DNA of 45,829 nucleotides from Hypholoma sublateritium FD-334 SS-4 (GCA_000827495.1 KN817606.1:100258-146086); one strand, 5' to 3'. Shown: positions 10,709 through 22,814, counted from the first letter of the stretch. Notes: generated from the letters alone by a model not told the origin. Made by a program: numbers and translations.

Positions 10709-11540
10709 TTAAAAATAGCGGGACCGGTCCACGCACCGGTCTTCCCGAGCCTTCTGAAGTTCTACCGCACTCGACTGCATCCACGCCCATCACCCGATTC
10801 AATGTGACAATCCCTTTCCCCATCGCACGTATCGCGACAGCTCTCCGCAGGTCATCCAGAGAAGCGCGTTGCTGCAGATGCGCCGCGCACAGGCTATGCC
10901 ATGAGCGCGCGCTCCGCAGTTATTCCTTTCCCAATTAAACGGCCTGCTGCTTACTGGCCGCGACGGAATATCCACTCCCCGCCGCGCCCTGTGCGCTGTA
11001 TGTCTATCCACACCGCGTCCGCCAACGGTGACCGACGTCTTAGATGCACATATGCACCCCAAGGTACCGCATTCGAATCGCATCCCGATCTCCGACGATC
11101 TGACGCCTAATTTCCTGCTCGCTGCCTATCAGCGACCCACATCCTAGCCCATCCACCGCCCACGGATTTCTCCGTCGCCGACTTCCCAGCCCAGCACAGG
11201 CCACACAGGCTGTACCCCTCCTAATCTACGTCGCGTCCGTATCCATCGCTATGTACGCTCGTGAGGCGAGGCCGGGCGCTAAACCACATTTCTGAGAGTT
11301 TTCGGCGTGCGTCGATCTGCTTTCCTCCAGGTATGCATCCTCTGTTCTCCTTATCTTTGTTTTTATCCCCCACTTTTAGCTTTTATCTTGTCCGGCTGCT
11401 TCAGGTGTCCTCTGCTTCGCGCTCCACTCCCATCTTACACATCGCACATCGCACATCGCACATCGCGAATAGCACAGGACTTCCATAGACACGCGCGGCC
11501 GGCTCCAGGCGTGTGACGTCGGGTGCGAATTGACCGCGGC
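10709..11540 (+). repeat. GC-rich repeat unit, type C with head
   Basis: The head TTAAAAATAG at 10709-10718 is followed by CGGGACCGGTCC. About 120 bp on it enters the type C sequence also seen at 990-1680 and, inverted, at 34305-34930 (ATGAGCGCGCGCTCCGCAGT; CCCAAGGTA-like; AGGCTGTACC; TCCGTATCC). A donor-like CCAG|GTATGC lies near 11327. No gene was supported. Confidence 0.6.
11438..11465 (+). repeat. four tandem CACATCG heptamers
   Basis: Four exact head-to-tail copies of CACATCG. Related CGCGCACATCG strings occur at the equivalent place in other units (for example 43620-43645), so the heptamer is a local expansion of a motif of the family. Confidence 0.8.
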
Positions 11541-12479
11541 CTCTTATATATTACTATGTGGCAGCACTACACACCTTTATTCCCGTGCGCCGCGAGAGTG
11601 TAGATCTCTTCCTGTCCGTTTATTCAAAAATTCCAGCGTACACCGCTAGTCTGACGCAGCCGAGGATACGAGGACGCGGAATGTATGGGCCGTCCGCTCC
11701 CGCGCGTAGCACCCGCCGTTCCTCATCTGCCCATTCATACTTGCGGAGTCTCGTAGAACGGATGTACTTCTCGCATTCAAGTTTTCTATAATCAATGAAC
11801 GTGCACTGCGGCTTTATTGAAGCAACGCCGATGGAAAACCTGAATGAGACGTTTTATGATCCTGTTCTTACGATGGCTATAGATTGCGGCCTAGAAAATC
11901 AGTTTCTGACTGTGCCGCCGCCTCGGAAGACTAAACATAATTATAATATGGGAGGTTGCCTGCGGTCAATGGGACCGAAGGACACCGGAAAAATAAATTA
12001 GCAGTGGCTTGGAGATGTATCCTGGTGGAGATATCAATATCTAAATAGATAAGCTACAATGGGTCTTTCCTAGAGAGCGACCTGAGATATCCGACTAGCA
12101 TTAGATCAGGTAAGTAGGCTCGCTGCACTGGAAGCTTTTCGCGTGATGCTCATTCTTACTGGCAGTTGCGTTCTTGAAACACCCGGACAGGTCTCCCGTC
12201 CTTTCGGCTTGCGGAGCGATGGATGCTAGCCCGTAGGCTGGGAGGGGCTGACGGAACACCCGAGAGAATAAACTATAGGAGTGTACGCCTGAGGGCCGCG
12301 GGCTTGTAATCGGGGTCGCGCGCATGGACGGAGGTTTTATTTGAACCAGACAAAGGGGTGACTGTGCACGCTGCGCGCTGCACCCCTTTGGAGAAATGAC
12401 GAGCCCGTCCAGGCGGTGCCCGGCAAAATAAAGGGATAGTAGAAGGAGATAGATAAGCGCGCACTAGCAGGGAGATAAA
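11541..12479. other. spacer between right-facing and left-facing repeat blocks
   Basis: Moderate-GC DNA where unit polarity switches (tail to tail). A 68-codon frame at 11795-12001 starts with ATG but has no recognised features. A small nested inverted repeat (AAAGGGGTG at 12352-12360 with CACCCCTTT at 12381-12389) is present. No gene is called. Confidence 0.4.
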
Positions 12480-14095
12480 CGGTGCGCCGCCTACGCGATG
12501 CAGGTATATGCGGCGCCGATACATGCGCGGGGATCCGCGAAACGCTGCGCGCGGCGGGATAGCGCGGGCGTCGGCGCGGATGATGATAGACCGCGAGTAT
12601 CAGCAGGCGCGGCTTCGCTGCCTGCTGATGTGGAGCTTGCCTTCACCCGCGCCGACGGCGGCGACGACGCACGGAACGGTGTGCGTGATGCCATAACTTG
12701 AAGCGAGCGCTTGGATACATGGAACGCAACGCGGCGCGCGGCGCGGACGTATATAACCACTGGGGGACAGCGAGGTGCACGCGTGCGTGCGAGGCCACGC
12801 ACACGCACTGCGGGCCGCAGGCGCCCTGCCCCGCTGATGCACGGTTATATCCGTCCGCGCGGCGGCGCGCGGTGCATGGTAGTAAAGCGATGGTACGATG
12901 GTGTAAGAAGGAGTGTATGCGGCAGAGGCGAGTGTGTGGTTAGGGAGGCGAGCAACGCGCAGTCGACGCGCGTGGACGGGGTTCCGAAACGAATTCTCCA
13001 CCGGGATGCGCGCGTCTGCGCGCGAGGGCACGCTGGGCGCTACACCCCGCAGGAGCGAGACCGGGGCCCGTCCAGGCGGCGGAGACGATGGGATGACGCA
13101 CGGCGGTGGGGCGTTCTGGGATAAGCGATAGTGACAGAGAATCGTGCGGACAGCGCTGAGAAAAGAGGGCGTCAGCGCAGATGTACGATCAGGATGCGAG
13201 AAGGGTGCAGACCTCCGTCGAGTGGGATGATGGCGTTCCGCGCAGGCGGCTGAGGATGCGATGCAGAGTACAGCGAGAGCGGCCGGCGTGCCATCGACAG
13301 AGCCTGTGCACTGTTCCGGGCGAATGCGACGGATTGATTATGCGACGGATGTATGCGCTGCGGAGCGCACGGTACACCGCTTGTCAGGTATCCTCTGGCA
13401 GTTCGACGCCGGCCCGCAACACAGTTGCAGATATATACGCCGGCGCTCCGCCGCGGCGCATCAGTGTGCGGGGCGGCAGATGCGCATGTGATGTGCGATA
13501 GAATCGTGGCCTGCATGGGCTGGGAAGGCAGGATAGGGCGGCGGGCGATGGGTGGCGGATGGACGCCGATTATGCTGCGCTGATGCACCTAGGTAGAAAT
13601 ATCGTGCAGCGACGGTGGACGCGGCGCGGGTCGATGGAGAGAGCGACCTGTAGAAGAGTGGCGATGGGACAGAGATCGGCGTTTGCAGGCGGGGGATCGG
13701 TGCGCCGGGGCGGATGGGAGCAGCGGATAGGGGGTGAGTGAAAGACAAGGGAGCTCGCAGCGAGGGATCCGCAGGCAATACTATTCGGAGCATAACTGAA
13801 TATCTGCAGGGCGCGGGTAGGGCGATGCCGCCTAGCGCGCACCTGCAGGACTTCCATGCCGAGATAGGCTCGCGGAGAGCTACTGTCGCGATGTGCGCGA
13901 TGCGATGTGACACGGGAAAGGGGTAAGAGTGCCAGTGGAAGTGGAGGAATTTTGCTGTTATAGTGGACGTGCTACGAGGACAGCGATATAGTGGACGTGG
14001 GACGACGACAGCGAGGCGCAATCGATCATCGATGCAGAATTGCAGACTCGCGGCGCGAGCCGATTGGAGGGAATGCCGGCCCGGATATTATCAGT
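12480..14095 (-). repeat. GC-rich repeat unit, left-facing
   Basis: A G-rich top strand, the mirror of the C-rich right-facing units. It ends on the right with a degenerate head (GCCGGCCCGGATATTATCAG at about 14078-14097). No conserved frame is visible. Any inverted partner would lie beyond the right end of the window, so its copy status cannot be judged here. Confidence 0.45.
13959..14014 (+). repeat. 28-bp tandem duplication
   Basis: Two adjacent 28-bp copies (13959-13986 and 13987-14014), both beginning TATAGTGGACGTG and ending ACAGCGA. They sit about 80 bp proximal to the head of the left-facing unit. Confidence 0.85.
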
Positions 14096-14099
14096 GAGA

Positions 14100-14639
14100 G
14101 CTTTGCACGTAGCACCTTGCTATAAGTATCTAGATTCGAACCCATGGCCAGTCTTCCTTTACTGCAGGTACTATACTGGCGCTGCAGTTAAGCCTGAACG
14201 ATAAAAATACGAATGGTTCGAAGGACATACTAAGTGAAATCCAGATCTGTCACTCGCTCCTGGTATGCTTGTCAAGATTAATCAAACATCGCCTGGTGAG
14301 GAGCCTCCTAATCATTTGCTGTATAGAGACCACGGCGAGGCAGTTAATTATACGAAAACAGATCACTAACCTAATACAATAATATCGCGGCCTGGCCGCT
14401 TTCACCAAGCCGCAGAGCCCAAAGACAGGCTCATCCGCGTTAAACGTAAAAAAAAACCACGCCGATGCCCACCTGGACGAAGATATTATTGTTCCAGATA
14501 AACGGAGTAGTCGTGCTCGCGTGCAAAGCACGCTGAACTCTGCGCCTCGCGGCATAGAACAGCAACTCCGTCCAAGAGGCAACGGCGATGGGGTTGCAGG
14601 CGATGGGGCAGCCTTTGCGAAATAATGAAGAAAGGCCAA
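14100..14639. other. AT-richer spacer between units
   Basis: An AT-richer segment between two left-facing units. I see no convincing gene; the open frames on the minus strand lack recognisable features. It may be an insertion within the repeat array. Confidence 0.35.
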
Positions 14640-15574
14640 GTGGAGGGTGCGTTGCTGGGCAGGGATCCGAGCAGAGAAGGCGCGTCGTGGATGGGCTAAA
14701 CACAGTGCGAGGAGTGATGGGAGAGTGGCGTCATCAGCAGAGCGCGCGTCTGCCATCTCCGTAGGCAGAAAGCGACGTGCCCCGCTGATATGGTGTCACC
14801 TCCATCCGTCCGCGCAGACGTCGCGTGGCCCAAGACAAGAAAACGAATAGTGGGGAGGGTGTATCCGATGGAATATTTCCGATGGAGGTGAATGTAATTG
14901 TGGGTGCCAGTGCGCATGGACAAGGAGGAGATTTGCCGATTGAGCGGTATGCGCGTGCATACGTGTGAGGGTGCACTGGATGCGACACCTCGCGGGAGAA
15001 ATCAGGACCCCGTCCAGACTGCGGCAGACAATAGGATGGCGCACGGTCGGGGCGGCAAGCGCAGTGGGCATTGCAACACGATGGTGCAAATCGGCGCCGT
15101 ACATTGTGCAGGGGGGATAGATACTGGGTCGGTTGACTTGAAAAGCGACCATTATAAACCTGCGATTACGCACAGATTGGTGTTTTAGGTGGTGCATCGC
15201 TTCGCGGGGCGGATCGGACAGCGAAAGAGAGGAAGCTCACTCCGCGCGGCGACAGCACCGCAGGCCAAGTGAAAGAGTCACATATATGCAGGGCACGATG
15301 CGGGGCGATGTCCACGCCCTGCGCGAACCTGCAGGAACGCGATCTCGCGATTGGCTTGCGGGGTGCAGCTGTTGCGATGTGCGCGATGTGGTGTGACAGA
15401 CAGGCCTGTGGCTTAGGGGTGGATTTTGGGAGGGGTAGGTGCACAACTGTCGGCGGCGACCAGTGAACTGAAGTCAGTGCTGCTTCGGTAAGGATGGGCA
15501 GGAGATGCTGCTTGTGGATGTCGCTGGCAGAGTAGTGGCACCCGGCACAAGCCGAACAGGCCGGGTATTTTTAG
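14640..15574 (-). repeat. GC-rich repeat unit, left-facing, type B
   Basis: The head GTATTTTTAG at 15565-15574 reads, on the minus strand, CTAAAAATACCCGGCC, then TTCGGCTTGTGCCGGGTGCC and CTCTGCCAGCGACATCCAC. About 110 bp from the head agree closely with the right-facing unit at 43504. A degenerate form of the family hairpin lies at about 14731-14792 (CCCCGCTGATATGG side). Confidence 0.6.
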
Positions 15575-15579
15575 CACGT

Positions 15580-17583
15580 CGGTCCGCAGCGGTGACTGCC
15601 GGCCTTTGTCCACCCTTCGGTTTTTGCGCTGGGACTCCCACCGCCAGACCGAGACTGGGCGTTAGACTCCACTCCCCTCCTGTGAGTGTAAGTCGACGGT
15701 ACGCACGCGACCCGGCGCACTGAATGTTGGCACGTACATGACATACCCATTCTAAGCGGAGCACAGGACAGCGGCAGCTACGTACGCGCGCGCTCAGGCG
15801 CACCGCAGAACAGCGTCCCGTCCGCGCCAGATCCGCGGCGCGCTGACGACTCGAATTCGGAGCACGCAAGACATTGTTATAGCCGCTTGCGCTCCCAGAG
15901 AATCTGGGCGAATGCATGTGCTAGGACAACCAGGCTCTGCCGCAGGCACATCAACCGCCAAACAACGCCGTGCATCCAAAGTACGAACTATGTTCATCCA
16001 GGAGAGAAGCGCGTAACATGTGGGCGTCGCACTCCCTGGACGTACATCATCATCTGGCGACGGCGCTGTAATCTGGGAGATGACACGCGGGGACGCACGA
16101 GAGGCCCAGAAGGCGGACGTGGGAGGGGGTTGTGGCATAGAGAGGTTCTGGACGGAAAGCGCGATCAGCGGAGGGCCCGTGTCAGCGCTCTGACATTGCC
16201 TACACCCGTGCGTTTTGCGCATAACGCGGACGCGGACGATTCCTGGAAAGCGGGACGTGCGCAGGTGGGCTGAAGGCCCACGCGAAGACGCCCCGCAAAT
16301 TCGTGGTCGTAACACGTCCGCGGGCGCGCAGTGCGCACACGGAGGTGGATACTGTGCCGGATAAATCACATGTATGAGGAAGACACGATGCGCACGCTGT
16401 CTCCATGAAACGCAGCGCGCGGAGAAGCGACGCCATATTGAGTTATCAGCGGGGTAAGCGCAGGAGGCAGCACCCGCTTATATGACGTGGGCCCCATCCG
16501 CACGGGCAGCGCATGGTCCAGCGCACTGTCTGGTGGAGGCGAAGGAGCGACCGGCAGAGGCGCAGGTTGCGCATAGACGGGTACAGGTTTTACTCTGCAG
16601 CGGCGTGCGCGAGCCCGTGTGCGAGGTGCACCGGGCACGGCGCTCCGCGGGAGCTACATCCATTGTCCGTCCAGGCGCAGCAGCCGACACGGGAGCGCGG
16701 GCGACACATGTTAGGCGACGGGGCGGTAAAAATGGAGCGGTGTGGACATCCCTGTGATACATATATGAGCCCAGAGAACGGTGAGTGTAAAGACCACGCA
16801 CAGCTCCAGGACATAACGACGCAGGCCGGTAATTCGTGACGTCTACACATGCATTCCGTCACACGCGCACGGGTAGGCGCGGGCGCGGCGGCGGGTGTGC
16901 ATGGTATGTAGGGGAAAATGTACGCGGCCTGCGCCGGCTGACCGGGGCGAGCTGTAGAAGATGGAAAAGCGGGAGCAGCGGGTGGTGCGCGGCGGGGGAC
17001 AGGGCTGCGGTCGATGAATTGATACAATACGCGCTTGGCGCGCCGATTCAGATCGACGCAGGCCGAGGTTATTTTCAGTCCCGTCCAACATTCACTCCGC
17101 CTCGCGCCACGAGCGTGCGCGACGGCGGGTGTGAATGAGTGGTGCAGCATAATTTCCACGGCCTGCGTGGGCCGGGATCGGCGAGGAGGGCGGTGGATGG
17201 GCGGGGTTACGGCCGATAGATGGGCAGAACATGAACTAGGGCTTGTACTTGTTGGCGGCGGGAATCTGGCGTCAGATCGTCAGATCCGATAGGACGGGGA
17301 GGGTGGTGGGTGCTCATAGCCACCTCATCGCAGGAACATCTGTTGAATCGATTGTCATCTGCCGAGTACAGCAGCGGCGCCTGTGCCTACCTGCAGATGA
17401 CGCGCTGGGCCCGTGGGTATTGCTATCGCGATGTGCGCGATGCGCTGTAGATGTCGGTGGCTGAAAGACGAGCTGAAATGGGATGGGTGGAAGATGCCAG
17501 CTGTGGACGACGCAGGATGATGGAAGTCGAGTCAAAGCAGCACTCGGAGCGCGAGCCGACTAGGCCGGTCGGGGAATTTTTGG
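15580..17583 (-). repeat. GC-rich repeat unit, left-facing, type B
   Basis: Inverted counterpart of 41164-43490. Its head (GAATTTTTGGCC at about 17573-17584) and flanks match 41100-41220 inverted, including ACTCGGAGCGCGAGC and GACGGCCCGCAT with AGCCGAGATGCCG outside the unit. A donor-like CTGCAG|GTAGGCAC lies at 17390 on the minus strand. The distal part (about 15990-16080) carries the CTCCTGGATGAACATA-like and GTCCGTCCAGGG-like blocks shared with 40020-40135 and 42890-42980. The tail at 15600-15660 matches 43400-43490. No gene was supported. Confidence 0.65.
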
Positions 17584-17840
17584 CCGGACGGCCCGCATGC
17601 TAGCCGAGATGCCGCTTTACATGTAAGCACCCCACCGAGTTTATGTTGATAGGCATTCTTAAAACAATTGATAGTTTCAGGTGGACTGAAATCACGTAAC
17701 CGAAATTTTGAAGAGGTATCGAGGTGACCTAAAAACGTCGGGTTGCCGGGGTGAAGGCAGGACGAGAGGCAGTCTGTATATTCCATTTATCCTATATTTA
17801 CGCTACTCATCACGCGAGCTTACAATTCTGCCCATACCAT

Positions 17841-18530
17841 TACTATCATCGACCCACACATCGGACAGCCCTACCTTTCGGACAGTCACACATCAGTCAC
17901 ACTCCTTAAATGGAATATTTCGAGCTCCGACGTCATGCGAGCCGCAAGAAGCTGGGCTGGAGTTGAGCGCGAGAGCGCATTAGCGTACCTATCAGCTCAT
18001 ATAGACACAATGTATACTAAGGTTCAAGAATGGGTATTTAAGAGAGCCAGTATGTATACAACTGGAACAGATACAATGTATATTTATTTTTGATTTAATT
18101 ACTTGGTAGAATTTATGGAAGTTACATAGTAAGAAAGTGAGTATAGTATTCAACATGAGTATGAACAGCATGTGGACCTTATATTAGAGGTGCTTGTGCT
18201 TGGTGTAGATGATAGTTAGGGACTCGGACTCGGAGGATGTTGAGCAGACGTTGAGTAGACGCAAAGTAGACGCGTCCCGGGCGTGTGAATGGCATCAATG
18301 TGGCTGTGTTTAATCAATCTCCGACACGGCGCAGCTCGGCAAACGTGACAAAGAGGCCAATTTTCAGCTTTTTTTCTAGGCTAGCTACTGTAGTAAAAAC
18401 ACCTGGANTATGATACTAGGACTCTATAGANCACGTACCAAAAAGAATTGGAGTGAGGGAGTAAGAAATGGGTGAGATATTCATTGTGTCCGAAAGGTAG
18501 GGCTGTCCGATGTGTGGGTCGATGATAGTA
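17841..18530. mobile_element. MITE-like element with perfect 44-bp inverted repeats
   Basis: 17841-17884 and 18487-18530 are exact reverse complements over 44 bp; the left arm starts TACTATCATCGACCC and ends CTTTCGGACA. The outermost bases are TA on both sides, which fits a TA target duplication of the Tc1/mariner type, but because TA is palindromic it cannot be told from the repeat itself. The 602-bp interior is AT-rich and has no convincing ORF, so the element would be non-autonomous. It contains two N bases (18408 and 18431). Perfect identity of the arms argues for recent insertion between two repeat units. Confidence 0.75.
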
Positions 18531-18534
18531 TGTG

Positions 18535-20177
18535 AGGCTTCATTGCGGGTCCATTCCAAATTTCGTCGGGTCCGCAAATGCCGTCATACAGATTATCTGG
18601 ATCATGTTCATCCAGGAGAGAAAGTACGTAATATCTGGACGTCGCACTCCCTGGACGGACACCCTCATCTGACGACGGCGTTGTAAACTGAGAGATCGCA
18701 CGCGAGGCAGCGAACGGCCCAGAAAACGAAAACGGATGTGGGTGGAGGGTGCGACGTGAAGAGGCTCTGGACGGAAGGTGCGATCAAGGGAGGCCCATGT
18801 TTTGGCGTCAGCCATAGTCTACCCCAGTGCGCTTTGAGCGAAACGCAGGAGCGGGAGGATATGAAGCGGGGTGAGCGCAGGTGGGCTAAAGGCCTACACG
18901 CAGACGCCCCGCGATAGCCCGTCCCGCGTGCACGCAGTGCGCACACGGGGTGCATGCTGTGGATCGGCTGCAGGCGCGAGCGATTGACAAGCGAGAACGC
19001 GCGGCACAGGCGCAGGTGCGTGGATTGGCGGGATGTACGGTCCAGGCGAAGCGCGATGTCGGATACGGTATATGCACGAGGAAGGCAGCGTGATGCGCAC
19101 GCTGTCTCCGTGAAACGCAGCGCGCGGAGGGACGATACAATTCGGGTATCAGCGGGGTGCTGCCTCTGCGCGCACCCCGCTGATATGACGTCGGCCCATC
19201 CGCGCGGGCAGCACACGGTCCAAGCGCATGGTCTAGAGCAAGCAATAAAGTGATTGAGGGGTGCACTGGGCGAAGGGGAAGGTGCGGGACGCTGCGCTCC
19301 GTGGGAGCTATATCAAGTATCCGTCCAGGCGGCAGTAGACGGTGCGACAGCCCAAATATGCGTTCAGCGGCTGCTTGGAAAGAAATAGAACGCGCAGCGC
19401 CGGTACAGAACGACACAGGCCGGAGCAATAGCCACCGTACATGCGCTCCGTCGTGCACAGATGGGTGCATAGCCGTAGCCTGTGACGCCCGACCTTGGCG
19501 AGCTGGATGGTGGTAAATATTTGGGTTTAAGGCGCTGGGGAGCGAACGGTACGATTGGTTACAACACACCGATAATCCGCGCTTGAAGCGTTCAGGCAGA
19601 TCGAAGTAGGCCGAGAACTTGTTTGCGATTATACATGCACTACGCTACAGCGCACGAGCATGCGTGACAGCGGGCATGTATGAGAGGTAAGCGAAATTGT
19701 CGCGGCTTGCAGCGCTGGATTGGGAAGCGGGGTGTAGGCCGATATCGTGGATGTATGTGGTCATGAGAATCGGGCTATGTGGTGGCAGCGGGAATGAGGC
19801 GTCGGATGTGCGGCGATCGCAGTTGAAGATAGATAGTGGTTTTAATCAGCGTGCATTCTTGTGTGAAGCGTATCGTAGCCAGCGGAGGGCGGCAGGAGTG
19901 AAAGACTGTGACAGGGGTACTCGTGCTTACGGCAGAATAGGCCTGGTCATCGAGTCGAGCGCAATTTTCGGGGAGCGGGAAGCGTACCTGCACGTGCCGC
20001 GCCTGTTATCGTGATGAGCCCTATGAGATGGGTAGGTGTACAGTTGTCGGTAGCTCTGCATTGCGTTGGTGCTGGCGGCGAACGGCGTTGGGAGAGTGGT
20101 TGCACATAGTGGTCGTCGACAGCGAAGCACTCGGAGCGCGAGCCGATTGGGCGGACGGCCGGTCCGGGTATTTTTGG
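18535..20177 (-). repeat. GC-rich repeat unit, left-facing, type B
   Basis: Inverted counterpart of 38071-40660. The head GTATTTTTGG is at 20168-20177, preceded by GAGCGCGAGCCGATTGG and CCGGTCCGG. A donor-like GTGCAG|GTACGC sits at 19987 (minus strand). A perfect 14-bp hairpin lies at 19147-19185. The distal block at 18605-18670 (GTTCATCCAGGAGAGAAAG; CTCCCTGGACGGACA) matches 40080-40135 inverted. No conserved reading frame. Confidence 0.65.
19147..19185. repeat. conserved family hairpin, perfect 14-bp stem
   Basis: TATCAGCGGGGTGC pairs with GCACCCCGCTGATA around the 11-nt loop TGCCTCTGCGC. The same hairpin, with a near-identical loop but stem substitutions, occurs in other units at 39526-39564 and 42390-42428, and in weaker form at about 16443-16482. 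Confidence 0.75.
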
Positions 20178-20411
20178 CCCGTGCAGCCCACTAACGTGGT
20201 ACTTTGTGAAAGGCGCTGGGAGGAGCTATATATTTGGACACTTCAGATTTTCTAGGCTACATTTAGTTTCTGTTCTTAACAACTAAATAAGCGTGTATTT
20301 AGAAATCCTGGACAGTTTCAAACCAACCACACGTAAAGCAGAATTCGTAGTACGCACATCATAAAAATATGGACATAAGAAGAAGTGGATTCAGTACGGA
20401 CGAGACATACT

Positions 20412-22031
20412 TCAGCTACCGACAATATCAAGCACTGCAGCCGCATTAGAAGTGTGAACGTTGACGGTTCCGGAACTACCCTTGTCAGACCACGAGGTAG
20501 AACCCAAGAGATGACTTTTCTTCTGTACCTGCACCCACGACGCACGACCCCTTTGTTTACCACTAGGGTCGGCCGCAGGAAGGAAATTGAGATCAGCGTT
20601 GAACCGGGAGGACGTTTCGACATCGAAGGCGCCCTCGTATGTCGGGTGCAAGTACACATGCGCGTCTCCGTTAGAGGTTGTAGCTTCGAAGGACAGCGCA
20701 GAATCTACGGGTGCATCGGCGACTATGGCAAACACTGGGCTATTGCTGGTGATTGTAGATACACTGAAATTACCACCTTCGCCAGCTGAGGAAGTAAGAC
20801 GTAACCTCGCGTTAATTTTTCTGGTGTGTAATAATTCTGAGATCAGCGGTATATACGAATTCCAAAGGTGAGCTTACGCACCCGTCACTGGTTCGTGCGT
20901 CTAAATTGGGCTCAGTGGAGTCGCTGAGCAGGCCCACGTCTATCTCAATGGCAGCGTTGCTGGTCTCAAGAGAGAGGGATGTCGTTGTGTTGAAAGAACC
21001 GGTGATCGCGCCATTACTCGTGTGTAGTGATCCTTTGGTAGCGGATAATGCCTAAATAAATGTATTAATGAAGTGCTGAGAAAATCAGTTGTGTAAGTCT
21101 ACTTGCCTTCACATAGATTCCAGAATTCGAGCCTGTCAAAGAGATAGAGTCGAAAGTGATCTTAGACCCCAGGAAGTGCGCGACAAGATGACCGGTGTCG
21201 GGAACATCAGTTTCGAAGCTCTTTATCGCGACCGCAGATGATCCATCAGAGGATTCAGGGAATATGACTGTAATGAAGATGACCATTGTGTATTGACGAT
21301 TTTCAGGGCGCCTGCCGCTCTCCCATGTCGGTGTCTACAACAATTTGCATTTAGTGCTTTAGCTCTCCACCACCGACGAACGTTTCTGACTCACGAATAT
21401 ACCAACGCCTTGTTGGTTGCCAGCGCGGGAGACCAGACATGCTTTCGCCAGACTCCTGACGTATTCTTGGCGATAGCTGGCTACAACATTCACAGTGACT
21501 GTATCTTTGGCCTGTTCCGGCGAAGTGACAAGCGAAACGCTACCGCCCGACAGCCATCCCCGAGAAAGCATGAATAAGTTGTCAGCGGAGAGAGGGAGAT
21601 CAAATGAGGTCCTGGCAAGGTCGTAGGATTTCGTCCCGCGGTATCTGTCTTTGGTCCATTCACTTCCCTGAACGCAGCCATCCAGGACTGTGTCGGAAGG
21701 GACGTCATAGTGCCAATGATCGTCGTGAATATCCTGCAATTATTCTTGGTCAGCTCACTCGTGTAATATAGTTGTTGATCAAGCTTACAAATTCCCTTCT
21801 TAGGTGTCCCTTAATCCAGGAAAATAATGAAGTAGATTTTATCCATTTGACCAGCAGAACAAGCACCAAGATGAAGAAGAGACCGTGCAGTACTCGTCGA
21901 AGCGTGCTTGGGCGCTTACGGACAGGCACAGAGATTGCGGCCCCGTCAACATACGTACGTGGTGCAGGCTTCACATTGAACGGCTGGGAAGTCGGGAGGA
22001 TGTTCATAGAGTTGGACTCAGAAGAGGCCAT
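20412..22031 (-). CDS. single-pass membrane protein with adhesin-type (DUF4097-like) ectodomain, 462 aa
   Basis: Five exons on the minus strand: 22031-21789, 21733-21395, 21334-21107, 21051-20882 and 20820-20412. Introns are 55, 60, 55 and 61 bp, and the spliced frame is open for 462 residues. The ATG at 22031-22029 is the first in frame. Residues 1-46 are a probable cytosolic tail ending in basic residues (RKRPSTLRR). About 47-64 is a membrane helix (VLHGLFFILVLVLLVKWI). The rest looks like repeated beta-strand turns (TSNG, TSNS, TSNA), as in basidiomycete adhesin/DUF4097-type proteins; the family call rests on recognition, not a search. Landmarks are SFDLPL, LFMLSRGWLSGGSV, PTWESGRR, ARTSDGKI and HPTYEGAFDVETSS. 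Intron 3 needs a GC-AG junction. A truncated paralogue lies at 25939-26938. The biochemical role is unknown; a cell-surface location is inferred. Confidence 0.8.
21052..21106 (-). other. GC-AG intron 3 of the adhesin-type gene
   Basis: The exon ends GTGAAG and the intron begins GCAAGT, the usual form of a GC donor; it ends TTATTTAG. This keeps the protein in frame (GIYVK then ALSATKG). The nearby GT (GTAGAC) would shift the frame. The same AG|GCAAGT is present in the paralogue at 26014. Confidence 0.7.
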
Positions 22032-22285
22032 GTTGACGGCGTGAGCAGACAAAAGAGGGTTTGCTTTGCCTTATCATGGGGTATATTATCCATCTCAATA
22101 CTGATCGATATCTGTACTTGTTGCGGCCTCGTCGGGGCCTTGACTAAAGGCCAGTTGATGAAGCGCCACTAACAGCCACGATGCAATCAATTTGCTCGAT
22201 TCATATCAATACATTTCGAGCATGCTATAAGTATCTGGTACTCGATCTGCGCAGTTCGAAGGAAGACGCAGGCAAAGCGGCCCGG

Positions 22286-22295
22286 CTATTTTTAG
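22286..22295 (-). promoter_or_regulatory. isolated head motif CTATTTTTAG upstream of the adhesin-type gene
   Basis: An exact CTAAAAATAG on the minus strand, preceded on the top strand by GCGGCCCGG. It lies about 255 bp upstream of the gene start, with a decayed gene fragment on the other side. The decamer fits the MEF2/Rlm1 MADS-box consensus CTA(A/T)4TAG. The same arrangement recurs at 27208. From 22296 to 22640 the DNA holds no gene I can see; part of it resembles 25728-25960. Confidence 0.45.
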
Positions 22296-22678
22296 CTCGA
22301 AGTTGTAACTTGTAGGCGGGGTTGATTTAGCGGGTAGACCATGAATCACGTCTTTCACATGGAAGAACATAGCATGTTGTACGCTTGTAATCAGATTTTA
22401 ACATTAAAGGCAGTCCATATGGAGTGTTCTCTGTATTTCAGCACCTCGATCAGTGTCTTTAAAAGGTGTGCGAGAGGTAAGCGCAAAGGCTGTGCACATC
22501 TGTTTCAGCAGACAACGACTGTTTCCCACAAGTTGCCCACAAATTTCCAAGCATCCAGAATCCTTTCTTAGTCTACTCTCGCATCCTTACCTCACACCTC
22601 TTGAACGAAAAATACGGTCCTTCTGAAGTGTATTCCGCCAAAACTTCCATTGAACCACTCGACGGACTCCTCTTCCAG

Positions 22679-22810
22679 GCCATCAACGACTCAGTCAAAT
22701 TCCGGAGAGAGACTCGTGGCTCACCGCCCGCGGAGGACCATGGCTGGGTCAAAGAAGACGCATTGCTTGATCTGCTTCAGTTCCTTGCTAAATGCGACAC
22801 GATGAGCCGG
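22679..22810 (+). pseudogene. decayed gene fragment, copy 2
   Basis: After an acceptor-like CTCTTCCAG (22670-22678) the frame reads AINDSVKFRRETRG, then SPPAEDHGWVKEDALLDLLQ and FLAK. Similarity to the other copies stops near 22810, where a left-facing GC-rich unit begins. No upstream exon was identified. It reads away from the head at 22286. The family was not recognised. Confidence 0.55.
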
Positions 22811-22814
22811 CGTT

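Noticed and set aside
11438..11465. CRISPR- or telomere-like repeat
   Set aside because: Only four 7-bp copies with no spacers, and the unit is not a telomere motif.
14119..14150. Possible tRNA B-box (GGGTTCGAATCT on the minus strand)
   Set aside because: The flanking bases do not form a T-arm stem and no A-box or acceptor stem was found.
14119..22236. Shared 13-mer GCTATAAGTATCT at 14119 and 22224
   Set aside because: A single 13-base match between two places in 46 kb is expected by chance, and its position relative to the heads differs.
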